NCBI RefSeq assembly: GCF_019972815.1
Contig: NZ_BPPA01000005.1
Span: forward strand, 1 to 64,000
DNA length: 64,000 nt
Direction: 5' to 3'
Source of the DNA: Lactobacillus huangpiensis
GTDB taxonomy: Bacteria > Bacillota > Bacilli > Lactobacillales > Lactobacillaceae
The first letter of the stretch is position 1. Each line of letters opens with the position of its first letter. The position numbers and the translations under genes are program-made. This document shows positions 1 to 8,754 of the stretch, piece after piece. Below the pieces are notes generated by a model, which worked only from the letters and a program-made list of their open reading frames with translations, searched no databases and was not told the DNA's origin.

Positions 1-14
1 AAAACAGCTTTTTT

Positions 15-43
15 ATTTTCCCAGATTCAGTCCCTTTTGTCAA
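15..43 (-). promoter_or_regulatory. Stable-RNA-type promoter P2, reading out of the window
   Basis: On the minus strand a perfect TTGACA (38-43) is followed by a 17-base spacer and GAAAAT (15-20). It lies about 77 bases downstream of a second promoter with the same spacing. Closely spaced tandem consensus promoters with no gene start behind them are typical of rRNA or tRNA operons in lactobacilli. The transcript would start near base 8 and run off the left edge. Confidence 0.7.
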
Positions 44-91
44 GCACTTTTTTCTGGGATCTTTTTGCCGTCTTCCCTGACAGCGTTTATT

Positions 92-120
92 ATCTTACTA
101 AAACAGCTCGTTTTTGTCAA
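92..120 (-). promoter_or_regulatory. Stable-RNA-type promoter P1, reading out of the window
   Basis: Perfect TTGACA (115-120), 17-base spacer, TAAGAT (92-97) on the minus strand. It forms the upstream member of a tandem pair with the promoter at 15-43. A third weaker candidate (TTGACG at 206-211, 17 bases, TAAGGT at 183-188) lies further upstream. The rest of 121-365 is AT-rich and holds no gene that I can see. Confidence 0.7.
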
Positions 121-365
121 CTGCTTTTGCTCGATTTATGTTGAACTTGTTATTTGTCGTAACTCGCTCAGACACATGTAATACCTTACTCTTTTTGTAT
201 TCATTCGTCAAATTAATCATTTTGTTCGTTATTTAAGTAAAATTGATTTCAAATTAGTTTTCACTAATACCTGTCAGACCAGTTTTTTTACTTTTTAGAC
301 TAGACCAATTAACCAATTATTCGTAATTTAGTCATTTTAGACACTTTTATTAACAAAAATTTGGG

Positions 366-399
366 CAAAAAAATTTCGCAAGTTTATTCAACCTGCGAA
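366..399 (-). terminator. Rho-independent terminator of serS
   Basis: The minus strand reads a ten-base stem TTCGCAGGTT / AACTTGCGAA (one G-U pair) around a GAATA loop, followed by ATTTTTTT. It starts about 20 bases past the serS stop codon. Confidence 0.85.
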
Positions 400-420
400 A
401 TCATAACGAAGTACTACTTA

Positions 421-1728
421 TTAAATCAAAGTTTCTTCCTTAGTAATCTTTGTCATTCCATTCATATAAGGAACCAAAACTTCTGGTACGGTAACTGTTC
501 CATCTTCATTTTGATAGTTTTCTAAAATTGCGGCCACAGTTCTACCAACAGCTAATCCGGAGCCGTTAAGAGTATGTGCCAAATGCAGTTTGCCATCATC
601 ATCACGGTAGCGAATTTGCGCACGACGAGCTTGAAAGTCAGTACAGTTAGAGCAACTTGATATTTCACGGTATTTGTCTTGAGCTGGCATCCAAACTTCC
701 AAGTCATATGTTTTGGCACTGGTAAAACTGGCATCCCCAGTAGACAAAGCTACAACGTGGTATGGTAAATCAAGTTTTTGCAACAAGTGCTCAGCATTAT
801 GAGTTAGTTTCTCTAATTCATCCCAAGAATCTTCCTGCTTGCAAATTTTAACCATTTCAACTTTTCTAAATTCATGCATTCTAATCAGCCCGCGAGTATC
901 ACGTCCAGCTGAACCAGCTTCACTTCTAAATGCTGGAGACAATGCAGTTACATTGATTGGCAGCTTCTCACCATGAATAATTTCGTCACGGAAATAGTTA
1001 ACAAGCGGAACTTCAGCAGTTGGAATCAAAGTTAAATCACGTGGCTTGTCAGGGTTGTCGTTATCAACAATGGTGTACACATCTTCACGGAATTTAGGAA
1101 ATTGTCCAGTGCCCTGCATTGATTCATCGTTAACCAAATATGGCGGAATTATTTCGGTATAGCCTTCTTTAGTGTTTTCATCTAAGAAGAAGTTAAAAAC
1201 AGCCCGCTCAAGTAAAGCACCAGCACCTTTATAATAGACAAAACGAGCACCAGAAACTTTAGCTCCTCTGTCCCAATCCAAAATATCAAGATCAGTACCA
1301 ATATCCCAATGTGCCTTAGGCTTAAAGGCTAACTTAGTCGGTTCATGCCACTTGCGAACTTCTTCATTATAACTTTCATCAGGTCCAATTGGATCAGAAT
1401 CGTCCGGGAAATTAGGCAGTCTTAACAAGATGTAATCTTGCTTTTCAGTCAATTCAGCAACTTTATCATCAAGTTCCTTAATTTCCTGTCCTACTTCACG
1501 CATTTTTTTAACTGCAGCAGAAGCATCTTCTTTGTTTCTTTTAATTTCCGCAATTTTCTTTGAAACTGTATTGCGTTCAGCTTTTAATTGTTCACTGCGG
1601 TTCAATTCTTCACGCCGATCGGCATCAATTTTAACCAGTTCATCAAGCTCTTCCGGCTTAACGCCACGTCTGCCAAGCTTATCCTTGGCCCAGTCAAGAT
1701 TCTCGCGAATCACCTTTATATCCAGCAT
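421..1728 (-). CDS. serS: Seryl-tRNA synthetase
   Basis: Cytoplasmic class II aminoacyl-tRNA synthetase that charges tRNA-Ser. The 435-residue length is normal for the bacterial enzyme. The N-terminal ~105 residues are charged and helical, fitting the tRNA-binding coiled-coil arm. The catalytic domain shows motif 2 ([15 protein letters not shown], about residues 270-285) and motif 3 (GSGLAVGRT, about 389-397). The start has a GGAGG-type ribosome site in AGGTAAAAAG just upstream. The gene stands alone between its own T-box leader and terminator, so expression should follow the charging level of tRNA-Ser. No irregularities seen. Confidence 0.98.
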   Translation of the reverse strand: MLDIKVIRENLDWAKDKLGRRGVKPEELDELVKIDADRREELNRSEQLKAERNTVSKKIAEIKRNKEDASAAVKKMREVGQEIKELDDKVAELTEKQDYILLRLPNFPDDSDPIGPDESYNEEVRKWHEPTKLAFKPKAHWDIGTDLDILDWDRGAKVSGARFVYYKGAGALLERAVFNFFLDENTKEGYTEIIPPYLVNDESMQGTGQFPKFREDVYTIVDNDNPDKPRDLTLIPTAEVPLVNYFRDEIIHGEKLPINVTALSPAFRSEAGSAGRDTRGLIRMHEFRKVEMVKICKQEDSWDELEKLTHNAEHLLQKLDLPYHVVALSTGDASFTSAKTYDLEVWMPAQDKYREISSCSNCTDFQARRAQIRYRDDDGKLHLAHTLNGSGLAVGRTVAAILENYQNEDGTVTVPEVLVPYMNGMTKITKEETLI

Positions 1729-1740
1729 CTTTTTACCTCC

Positions 1741-1970
1741 ACAAAAAAAGCCAACTCATCCCACAAGATTGGGACGAATTGGCTCATACATGGCTTCGCG
1801 GTACCACCCAGTTTCAGCTAAATATTTAGCTGCACTTCATTAAATCGGCGATAACGATGCCGCGTGCCGTGTAATTATTAATTACCCACATTAATGGAAT
1901 CTGGAAACGACATCTATTCGCTTGCACCAAGATGCGAACTCTCTGAATCAGTCTGAGGATTCCGTGTTTG
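1741..1970 (-). promoter_or_regulatory. T-box leader (serine) of serS
   Basis: The minus strand contains the conserved T-box sequence TGGGTGGTACCGCG (1797-1810). It is followed by a strong terminator stem, GAGCCAATTC paired with GAGTTGGCTTTTTTT (1743-1785), directly upstream of serS. A Stem I is closed by GGAATC and GATTCC. The bases TTTCCA on its 3' side suggest a UCC serine specifier, but I did not fold the RNA, so the specifier is tentative. Uncharged tRNA-Ser would stabilise the antiterminator and allow serS transcription. Confidence 0.93.
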
Positions 1971-1976
1971 GATATT

Positions 1977-2005
1977 ATTTTAAGCTATTATGCTTTTTTT
2001 AGCAA
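1977..2005 (-). promoter_or_regulatory. Promoter of the serS T-box transcript
   Basis: TTGCTA (2000-2005), 17-base spacer, TAAAAT (1977-1982) on the minus strand, placing the start just before Stem I of the T-box. Confidence 0.6.
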
Positions 2006-2059
2006 ACAATATTTAATGTTTTTATAATTATTTTTAAAAAATATTTTCTCAAATTTAAA

Positions 2060-2590
2060 TCACTTTTCTCTTTTAAGCCAGTCTGCCTTTTTCAGCAAAA
2101 AATAATCTTCCTGATATCGAAATAGTGTACTTACCATACTCATATCAACTGAATAAATATATTTAAAGCCAAGTCGAGTAAGTAAACTTTGTGAGCGAAA
2201 ATTATTTTTAAAAGTTCCAGCCCAAATTTCAGATTGATTGAGCTTTTTAAACGCATAATTTAAAAGTAAATTTAAGGCTTCAGTCATATAACCTTGACCA
2301 GAAAATTTTTTATCAAGTAAAAAACCAATTTCCTTGGTATGTAATAATTCTTCTTCGCTTGTCCCTCTATTATATAGTTCAGCTAAGCCAATTAATTGCT
2401 GGGTATTTCTAAGACAAATTGCATAACTATACTTTCTTGCGGCATACTTTCCTGCAGCAACCTCAGCTTCCGCCAGATTGTGATAATGTTCAAAACCAGC
2501 TAAACGTCGATAATATTGATCTTGTCCCCATTTCAGCAAAGTAGGTGCATCTGATAGTTTAAAAGGACGCAAATAAATTCGGCTGTCCAT
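2060..2590 (-). CDS. GNAT-family N-acetyltransferase (RimJ/RimL type)
   Basis: A 176-residue protein of the acetyl-CoA-dependent GNAT_3 (RimL-like) family. It has the usual opening, IYLRPFKLSDAPTLLKWGQD. The acetyl-CoA region sits around IGFLLDKKFSGQGYMTEALN (residues about 93-112; the loop is G-Q-G-Y), and AGTFKNNFRSQSLLTRLGF follows. The substrate (ribosomal protein N-terminus, antibiotic or metabolite) cannot be told from sequence. Its ATG overlaps the stop of the upstream membrane-protein gene in a TAATG arrangement, so the two are probably translationally coupled. No clear terminator is seen downstream. Confidence 0.85.
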   Translation of the reverse strand: MDSRIYLRPFKLSDAPTLLKWGQDQYYRRLAGFEHYHNLAEAEVAAGKYAARKYSYAICLRNTQQLIGLAELYNRGTSEEELLHTKEIGFLLDKKFSGQGYMTEALNLLLNYAFKKLNQSEIWAGTFKNNFRSQSLLTRLGFKYIYSVDMSMVSTLFRYQEDYFLLKKADWLKREK

Positions 2591-3195
2591 TAATGACCAG
2601 TCAATCTAAGCAGCCAGTCCATGCCAAATTCCAGCGCAAAACTGTATGCTGCAATAGTCCAGGGTTTGCCCAATATGATAATCCAAAAATAGGTCCAAAA
2701 TTTCATATCAGTTAAACCTGCCAAAAGACATAAAACATCATCTGGTGCCATTGGAGCCACAATGCAGATTGCAAAAAACCAGTTGAATTTCCGCTGGTTT
2801 TTAGTCCACTTCATATATTTATCAAGAGTTTTTTCAGAGACAATATGAAGAATAAAAGGTCTGCCGTAAAAACGTGCTAAAAAGAAGTCAATAATTGATC
2901 CAATACAAATTCCCACGTAGTTGTAAATAAAACCAGCTACAGGTCCAAAGAAAATAACTCCACCCAAAAGTGAAACGCCACCAGGAATAATAGGAATAAC
3001 AACCTGAATTATCTGAATCAAAACAAAAATAATCGGTCCGATTATTTTCTTGTCAGCCAAATATGCTTTCATTTTGGCTTGACTGGTAAATATTCCCAAT
3101 CTATACCAATATATACATAACAAAATGATAATAATCCCGCTGACAACGGTCAAGATATTAATCAGTCTTCGACTAGCTTTAGCAGACAGATGCAT
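2590..3195 (-). CDS. VTT/DedA-type membrane protein (TVP38/TMEM64 family)
   Basis: A 201-residue integral membrane protein with several hydrophobic segments. The first is at residues about 10-30. The VTT-domain signature region G-G-V-S-L-L-G-G-V-I-F-F-G-P lies at about 70-85. Family members act in membrane lipid scramblase or transport functions; the precise role here is unknown. A GGAGGTAAGCT ribosome site supports the start. It forms a two-gene unit with the acetyltransferase that begins on its stop codon. Confidence 0.85.
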   Translation of the reverse strand: MHLSAKASRRLINILTVVSGIIIILLCIYWYRLGIFTSQAKMKAYLADKKIIGPIIFVLIQIIQVVIPIIPGGVSLLGGVIFFGPVAGFIYNYVGICIGSIIDFFLARFYGRPFILHIVSEKTLDKYMKWTKNQRKFNWFFAICIVAPMAPDDVLCLLAGLTDMKFWTYFWIIILGKPWTIAAYSFALEFGMDWLLRLTGH

Positions 3196-3391
3196 AGCTT
3201 ACCTCCAATGTTAAGCCTAATTTTACCAAAAAATAAGCATAGTGATTACTTTTTAAGTCATTAAATAATAATAATTAAAATTTTTTAATTATTTTTTCTT
3301 AAAGTAAAAACAAATTGGGTTTTTAGCAAAAACCGACCTTTAATTACATTATAATAGATATTAAAAATACAATTTTTGGGAGGAAAATCGG

Positions 3392-4174
3392 ATGGCAGAA
3401 ATTATCAATGATGTCACTTATGATGAACAAAGAAAACTTAAGGCAGATATTTATAAGCCGGACAAAGTCGGTTTTGGTGACAAAATATTGCTGTTTTGGC
3501 ATGGTGGTGGCTGGTTTCGGGGAGATAAAAACAGTATTAAAGACTTATGTCAAAAAATTTCTGATAAAGGTTTTACTGTTTTTGCACCTAACTATTCTCT
3601 TGCTCCACAGCATACTTTTCCAGCCGCACACCAAGACAGTATTAACTTTGTTAAATGGCTAATGCAAAGCGATTATGTAATTAATAAAAAAGTTGACATT
3701 ACTCAAATTGGTGCCAGCAGTGGTGGCACCATGGCACTAAATATTGCAGGCAAGTATGGTTTCCCAACAGTGACATGGTCTGCTCCTGTCAGTTATTCTG
3801 CTTGGATGAAAGACCACCAGAACGTCACGCCTGCAGTTGATGGTCATAAAGAACTAGGCTTGAGCAACCAACATGATATTAACAACGCTTTTTATAAATA
3901 TTTTACTTTAGCATATGCAGGCTCTGAAGATGAAATGGCGTTAAAAAGGATTGACGCAGATTCATATGATTACAGCAATCTACAACAATTATTAATGATC
4001 AATTCTGCAGACGAGTTGGCACCTATTAGATATTTACTTAATTTTATTGACTTTTTGGCTCAAAATAATCACGCTATAGACCTTAAACTAATAGCGGGTA
4101 ATCGGCATGCAATGACTTATGCTGCTCAGTATTTAGAGGAATCATTAACTTATCTTTTAAATGCAATAAAATAA
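3392..4174 (+). CDS. Alpha/beta hydrolase (carboxylesterase/lipase-like)
   Basis: A 260-residue cytoplasmic hydrolase of the Aes/BD-FAE-type alpha/beta hydrolase group. The oxyanion motif H-G-G-G-W is at residues about 38-42. The nucleophile elbow G-A-S-S-G-G lies at 107-112 with the likely catalytic serine at 109. An acid (NSADELAP) and a late histidine (NRHAMTY) complete the triad. No signal peptide is present. GGGAGG sits eight bases before the ATG. It is probably an esterase on short acyl substrates; the natural substrate is unknown. It is transcribed away from the preceding operon and may be a single-gene unit. Confidence 0.85.
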   Translation: MAEIINDVTYDEQRKLKADIYKPDKVGFGDKILLFWHGGGWFRGDKNSIKDLCQKISDKGFTVFAPNYSLAPQHTFPAAHQDSINFVKWLMQSDYVINKKVDITQIGASSGGTMALNIAGKYGFPTVTWSAPVSYSAWMKDHQNVTPAVDGHKELGLSNQHDINNAFYKYFTLAYAGSEDEMALKRIDADSYDYSNLQQLLMINSADELAPIRYLLNFIDFLAQNNHAIDLKLIAGNRHAMTYAAQYLEESLTYLLNAIK

Positions 4175-4297
4175 ATCTTTATTTTTACTTACTAATTATT
4201 AGTAAAATATTCTATATGTGCTATAATGATTAATGAAAACGTTTTATATTGATTTTGAGAAAAATCTATCCTGATTAAAATTTAAGGAGATAATATT

Positions 4298-5674
4298 ATG
4301 GCTAAATATCAATCTATTAATCCATATACTAATGAAACTTTTGCCAGCTATGACAATCCTACAGCTGAACAAATTGAAGACGCTTTAAACTTGACCGATG
4401 CACTTTACAACAAGTGGCGTAATGAAGGCCCTGAAACCCGAACAGCAACATTACACAAAGTAGCAGACGGTTTACGCAAGCATAAAAAAGAAATGGCAGA
4501 AATCATGACTCGTGAGATGGGCAAAATGATTGGAGAATCTGAAGGTGAAGTTGATCTTTGTGTATCTATTTGCGATTACTTTGCCGACAAAGGTCCTGAA
4601 TTGTTAAAACCAGAACCAATTGATTCCAAATTAGGCGATGCATATTACCTAAAGCAGGCAACTGGCGTGATCATGGCCTGTGAGCCATGGAATTTCCCTC
4701 TTTATCAAGTAATCAGGGTATTTGCTCCAAACTTTATTGTTGGTAATCCTATTATTTTGAAGCATGCCCACAATGTTCCAGGCTCTGCAGCTTTGATTGC
4801 TAAAATTATTAAACAGGCAGGTGCTCCTGAGGGAAGTTTGATTAATATGTATCCAAGCTACGACCAACTTGATCAAATGATTGCTGATCCTAGAATTCAG
4901 GGCGTAGCGTTGACTGGTTCGGAACGGGGTGGTTCTTCAGTTGCTGAAAATGCTGGTAAAAATCTGAAGAAATCTACTATGGAGCTTGGAGGTAATGATG
5001 CCTTCATTATCCTTGATGACGCTGATCCTGAAGTTTTAAAGCAGGCGCTTAGTTCAGCCAGAACTTATAACGACGGACAGGTATGTACTTCTTCCAAACG
5101 CATTATTGTTGTTAAGTCTCGCTACGAAGAAACATTGCATGAATTAAAAGAGGTCTTTTCTAGTTTGAAGCCTGGAGATCCACTTGACCCAAGTACTACC
5201 TTGCCGCCAATGAATTCGCAGAACGCAAAGGAAAAACTAACTAAACAATTAGATAGTGCCCTTGCGGGAGGAGCAAAAATTTTCTACCAATATCCTGAAA
5301 TTGATTCAGATGGTGCATTCTTCCGTCCAACTATTCTAACCAATGTTGATCGTGATAATCCGGCATTTGACCAGGAGTTCTTTGGTCCGGTTGCTACTGT
5401 TTACGAAGTCGAAGATGAAGACGCCGCTATTGCTTTAGCAAACGATTCTAGTTATGGTTTGGGCTCTTCTGTTATCAGTTCCAACATTAAGCGTGCTCAA
5501 AATGTAGCTGCACAAATTGAAACTGGTATGAGCGTAATCAACGGCACATGGATTAGTTCCGGTGAATTACCATTTGGTGGTGTTAAGAAGTCTGGCTATG
5601 GTCGTGAACTTAGTGATTTAGGTTTGATGGCATTCGTAAACCAGCACTTAGTAATATCAATGCCAACCAAATAA
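4298..5674 (+). CDS. NAD(P)-dependent succinate-semialdehyde dehydrogenase-type aldehyde dehydrogenase
   Basis: A 458-residue aldehyde dehydrogenase that oxidises an aldehyde to its acid. The substrate-stacking motif CEPWNFP, catalytic Glu (MELGGND, E229) and catalytic Cys ([11 protein letters not shown]263) are all intact. The length and sequence resemble the short succinate-semialdehyde dehydrogenase (GabD/Sad-like) group common in lactobacilli. No GABA transaminase lies nearby, so the physiological aldehyde is uncertain. The AAGGAG ribosome site is well placed. A bidirectional terminator follows. Confidence 0.88.
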   Translation: MAKYQSINPYTNETFASYDNPTAEQIEDALNLTDALYNKWRNEGPETRTATLHKVADGLRKHKKEMAEIMTREMGKMIGESEGEVDLCVSICDYFADKGPELLKPEPIDSKLGDAYYLKQATGVIMACEPWNFPLYQVIRVFAPNFIVGNPIILKHAHNVPGSAALIAKIIKQAGAPEGSLINMYPSYDQLDQMIADPRIQGVALTGSERGGSSVAENAGKNLKKSTMELGGNDAFIILDDADPEVLKQALSSARTYNDGQVCTSSKRIIVVKSRYEETLHELKEVFSSLKPGDPLDPSTTLPPMNSQNAKEKLTKQLDSALAGGAKIFYQYPEIDSDGAFFRPTILTNVDRDNPAFDQEFFGPVATVYEVEDEDAAIALANDSSYGLGSSVISSNIKRAQNVAAQIETGMSVINGTWISSGELPFGGVKKSGYGRELSDLGLMAFVNQHLVISMPTK

Positions 5675-5695
5675 CTCATCACTAAGACATAAATT

Positions 5696-5748
5696 AAAAA
5701 GCTGATAAACTGCGTTACTATATAAGAACGTTGATTTATCAGCTTTTT
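5696..5748. terminator. Bidirectional terminator between converging genes
   Basis: AAAAAGCTGATAAA and its complement TTTATCAGCTTTTT form a stem around a roughly 25-base loop, with T-runs on both strands. It serves the aldehyde dehydrogenase from the left and the zinc-ribbon gene from the right. Confidence 0.8.
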
Positions 5749-5749
5749 A

Positions 5750-6769
5750 TTATTGCTTTTGACGGTGACGAAATAAATTATACCCTGTCAGTCCAGTCGT
5801 CATCACGCTAGCTAAAATTAAGAAATAAGTTGAAGCGCCAATTGAAACTGCGTATAAAAGCAGTTGACTGGTAATGCTGTGTAAAATACCATGATTAGAC
5901 AGTGTACTATTAGACATTCTATAAATGATGTAAATTAGAAAAATAGTTTCAATCAAAGAAAGTAAAAATGCGATCAACCTGCTCTTTTTAGAATCTTTCA
6001 ACGTGTGATAAATGATAAATAGCGGAATCAAAACAATTATTAACCATATTACACAAAGTAAGACACCTGAAAACAGTGTGGCATTTGAAGAAAAAAGTCT
6101 GCCAGCAAGTCCAAAGACAACCCTGGTAATTGACATTTTTTGACCGTAAGTCATGTCTAAAACAGATGCACCAGATCCAGTAAATAAAACTATCAGGTTT
6201 ATTACTGCCACCAAAACAATTAGAAGCTGCACATACGTAAAGTGCTTCTTTACCTGAACATTTTCTTTATATTTCATACCCTTCTGAGCTAATCTGCTTT
6301 TCGATTTAACTTTTTCTTTCGATTCAGCCACATCATTGAACATGTTGGAACCCAATTGATTGATTTTTTGTGTTAAGCGCTCATCCACGGTATAACGATC
6401 AATTTTTTCTTGACGACTGCAAACAATGTAAAGCCAGACAAGCAATGCAAAAAAGCAAATCCAACCAAAGCTGCGGGAGAAACTCATGAGAATTAGTAAA
6501 GCAATTCCCAATAGAAAAACAATCATGCTGTTAACATGAATCCATTGCAACATTCGCTCGATAACCGAATTTTGCTTTTTCGGATAAAATTCTTGCCGGT
6601 ATACCTTGCGACTGGCTATTTTTTTACCGGCTTCTTCATCTTCATAGTTTGCCTTCTGATGTTGGTCAGTGAAAAAAGTCTCACGGTATTTTTGTAAATC
6701 AAAATGGCAGTTAGGACAGGTAACATCCGCATCATTAATGGGACGGCCACAGTTTGGACAAGTAGTCAT
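5750..6769 (-). CDS. Zinc-ribbon multi-pass membrane protein of unknown function
   Basis: A 339-residue protein. It opens with a zinc ribbon made of two C-x-x-C knuckles (CPNCGRPINDADVTCPNC, residues about 4-21). A charged linker follows, then six or so hydrophobic segments (about 90-130, 175-200, 215-260, 270-330). Such zinc_ribbon_2 plus membrane proteins are widespread in lactobacilli, and I know of no experimental function. It is monocistronic between the converging terminator and the ABC-F gene. Confidence 0.7.
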   Translation of the reverse strand: MTTCPNCGRPINDADVTCPNCHFDLQKYRETFFTDQHQKANYEDEEAGKKIASRKVYRQEFYPKKQNSVIERMLQWIHVNSMIVFLLGIALLILMSFSRSFGWICFFALLVWLYIVCSRQEKIDRYTVDERLTQKINQLGSNMFNDVAESKEKVKSKSRLAQKGMKYKENVQVKKHFTYVQLLIVLVAVINLIVLFTGSGASVLDMTYGQKMSITRVVFGLAGRLFSSNATLFSGVLLCVIWLIIVLIPLFIIYHTLKDSKKSRLIAFLLSLIETIFLIYIIYRMSNSTLSNHGILHSITSQLLLYAVSIGASTYFLILASVMTTGLTGYNLFRHRQKQ

Positions 6770-6814
6770 AAGAAACTTCCTTTAATCAATAATTATTAAT
6801 AGCTTAATCATAAA

Positions 6815-6853
6815 ACAAAAATAGCGATAAGGAAAACTCTTTATCACTATTTT
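6815..6853 (-). terminator. Terminator of the ABC-F gene
   Basis: The minus strand reads AAATAGTGATAAAG and CTTATCGCTATTT as a stem, followed by a T-rich stretch, about 10 bases past the stop. Confidence 0.75.
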
Positions 6854-6864
6854 AATACAGCTTT

Positions 6865-8430
6865 TTATTGTAAATTTTGAATTTGTTCCTTAACCCGTTT
6901 TATTTCAGAAATTGAAGTCTGGGAGTCAAGCATTAATTGATCAAGCTTGAATTTGAGCAATTCTAATTCATTATCATTGCTTTTTCTAGACCTTTTCCTT
7001 TGGGATGCGGAAGTTATTAAGCATCTGTCCTTAATTTGCCATTTTACAGCTTCAAGTTGCTTGATAAATGCCTGATCGTGCGAGACGAGAATCATGGCAA
7101 AGGGATAAGCAGTGACAAATTCGGCTAAGGCATTAACCGATGGAATATCTAAAAAGTTAGTCGGTTCATCCAGCAGCAATAAATTATATTGACCTGTAAG
7201 TATCTTAGCTAAGTTGAAACACACCAGCTGCCCACCGCTAAGATCACTTATTTTATGCTGTCCGTATTGACGTAAATGTAGATCACCTAAAACCTGCATA
7301 GTTGAACTATCATCAAATATACTGGTAGCAAAAAGAGAATCTAGCAGGGTTTTATCAGTTTGACTAGTAACAATATTCTGGTTAAAATAACCTATTTTCA
7401 ATTTAGAATTATAAAAACCGGTTAACTGTCTATTCTTGATTTTTTTCAAAAAAACAGTCTTGCCAATCCCGTTTTGCCCAGTTAAAACTACTTTTGAGCT
7501 ATAAGTAAGATTTGCTTCCTGAGTAATGCTAAACAGCTTTTGACCATATGCATTAACTGGCTGTTTCTCCAGCCGTAATGCCTTGCTTTTAGGTGAAATT
7601 GATAAATCAGTTATTGCATTGTTGCCATTTTTTAAGGTAATCGCATAATGATAATGCATTTGCGGCTTCTTTATTTCTGCTTTTTCCTTATTGATGCGGT
7701 TGGCGAGATTCTTACCCGCTCTTATAACATTATTTACAGTTTTTTGTTTTCCCATTGACTTTGACCGCCAATCAGATGAGGAAAGTCCCTTTTTGTTGTG
7801 AGAGAAAGTTCTGGCCTTATTAAAATGCAGATTATAACTTCTCTTTAACTGCTCAAGGTGCTTTTTATTTTGCTCATAAGTCGTTTCTGCCCGTTTTCGC
7901 TGACCTTCGCTAAAGCTGCGAAACTCTTCATAAGTCCCTGAAAAATTGTGTACTTCTTTATTTTGAATATACCAGATTGAATCACAAACTTTGTTCAAAA
8001 AATTCTGGTCATGACTGATAATTAAACAGGCAATTTTGCTTTTACTTATTAACTTTATTAACCATTGTTGCTGCGTAATATCCAAATTAGAAGTGGGTTC
8101 GTCCAAAAGCAGCAAACCGTTAGGCATATTTTTTAATTGGTTGACGGCCTTATTGAGAGCCAATTTTTCCCTTTGTCCACCGCTCTTATCCCCAGCATCA
8201 AGCAATTGTGAAACATAAGCAAAATTACAATTGCTGGAAACCCTACCTTTAAAAGTAAATGAATCTGTTAATTTTTCTTGAGCAAGTATTCGCATTAAAG
8301 TTGTTTTACCGGCACCATTGTTGCCAATTAAACCAATTTTTTGCCCAGAATTGATGCTCAAATTTGAGACAGTCAGCAGTTTAGAAGCTGCCACGCCAAT
8401 TTGTAAATAATCTATTTTAATTAATTCCAC
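6865..8430 (-). CDS. ABC-F family ATPase (ribosome-protection type)
   Basis: A 521-residue soluble protein with two ABC ATPase domains and no membrane segments. Domain 1 has Walker A GNNGAGKTT, signature KSGGQRE and Walker B LLLLDEPTSNLD. Domain 2 has Walker A GQNGIGKTV, signature LSGGQLV and Walker B LLLLDEPTNFLD. A long basic helical linker (about 180-260) between them fits the ABC-F domain that enters the ribosomal E site. The length and short domain 1 resemble the antibiotic-resistance ABC-F proteins (Vga/Lsa/Msr-like) more than EttA/Uup. Whether it confers resistance cannot be told. The gene is monocistronic with a 215-base leader carrying a possible regulatory peptide. Confidence 0.85.
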   Translation of the reverse strand: MELIKIDYLQIGVAASKLLTVSNLSINSGQKIGLIGNNGAGKTTLMRILAQEKLTDSFTFKGRVSSNCNFAYVSQLLDAGDKSGGQREKLALNKAVNQLKNMPNGLLLLDEPTSNLDITQQQWLIKLISKSKIACLIISHDQNFLNKVCDSIWYIQNKEVHNFSGTYEEFRSFSEGQRKRAETTYEQNKKHLEQLKRSYNLHFNKARTFSHNKKGLSSSDWRSKSMGKQKTVNNVIRAGKNLANRINKEKAEIKKPQMHYHYAITLKNGNNAITDLSISPKSKALRLEKQPVNAYGQKLFSITQEANLTYSSKVVLTGQNGIGKTVFLKKIKNRQLTGFYNSKLKIGYFNQNIVTSQTDKTLLDSLFATSIFDDSSTMQVLGDLHLRQYGQHKISDLSGGQLVCFNLAKILTGQYNLLLLDEPTNFLDIPSVNALAEFVTAYPFAMILVSHDQAFIKQLEAVKWQIKDRCLITSASQRKRSRKSNDNELELLKFKLDQLMLDSQTSISEIKRVKEQIQNLQ

Positions 8431-8577
8431 TTATAAAACCTCAACGTGCACACATAATACACTAAATAGACTGCAGTTCATTGAATTGCAAAAATTACTC
8501 TATCTGCTAAAGTGATTCGCTCTACGTTAGGTTCAAAATTAAAAAAGTGATTAATTATTTAAAACTTTAACGAGAGC

Positions 8578-8604
8578 TTACTGATTATTTACTTGTCTTG
8601 ACAT
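8578..8604 (-). CDS. Candidate 8-residue leader peptide upstream of the ABC-F gene
   Basis: ATG followed by seven sense codons and TAA (peptide MSRQVNNQ). It is preceded at eight bases by AAGGA (8613-8617) and lies about 30 bases after a strong promoter. Resistance ABC-F genes are often controlled by ribosome stalling on short leader peptides, so the position is suggestive. Possible pairing downstream (CTCTCGTTA with TAACGTAGAG) was seen, but no clear terminator was found. Translation is not proven. Confidence 0.45.
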   Translation of the reverse strand: MSRQVNNQ

Positions 8605-8645
8605 TCCAGTATTCCTTACTTTCTGCTTAAAATTTAATTAAAAAT

Positions 8646-8675
8646 ATTATACTATAATAAATCAACTTTTGTAAA
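8646..8675 (-). promoter_or_regulatory. Promoter of the ABC-F transcript
   Basis: TTTACA (8670-8675), 18-base spacer, TATAAT (8646-8651) on the minus strand. The transcript would begin near 8639, giving an untranslated leader of about 210 bases before the ABC-F start. Confidence 0.65.
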
Positions 8676-8703
8676 CCTGTCAGAAAACATATTTCACTAA
8701 CAG

Positions 8704-8738
8704 AAAAAGCTGAAACTCTCTGAATGAGAATTTCAACC
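8704..8738 (-). terminator. Terminator of the MMPL transporter gene
   Basis: The minus strand reads GGTTGAAATTCTC and GAGAGTTTCAGC as a stem with G-U pairs, followed by TTTTT. Confidence 0.75.
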
Positions 8739-8754
8739 TTTTAATTAAGTTCAA

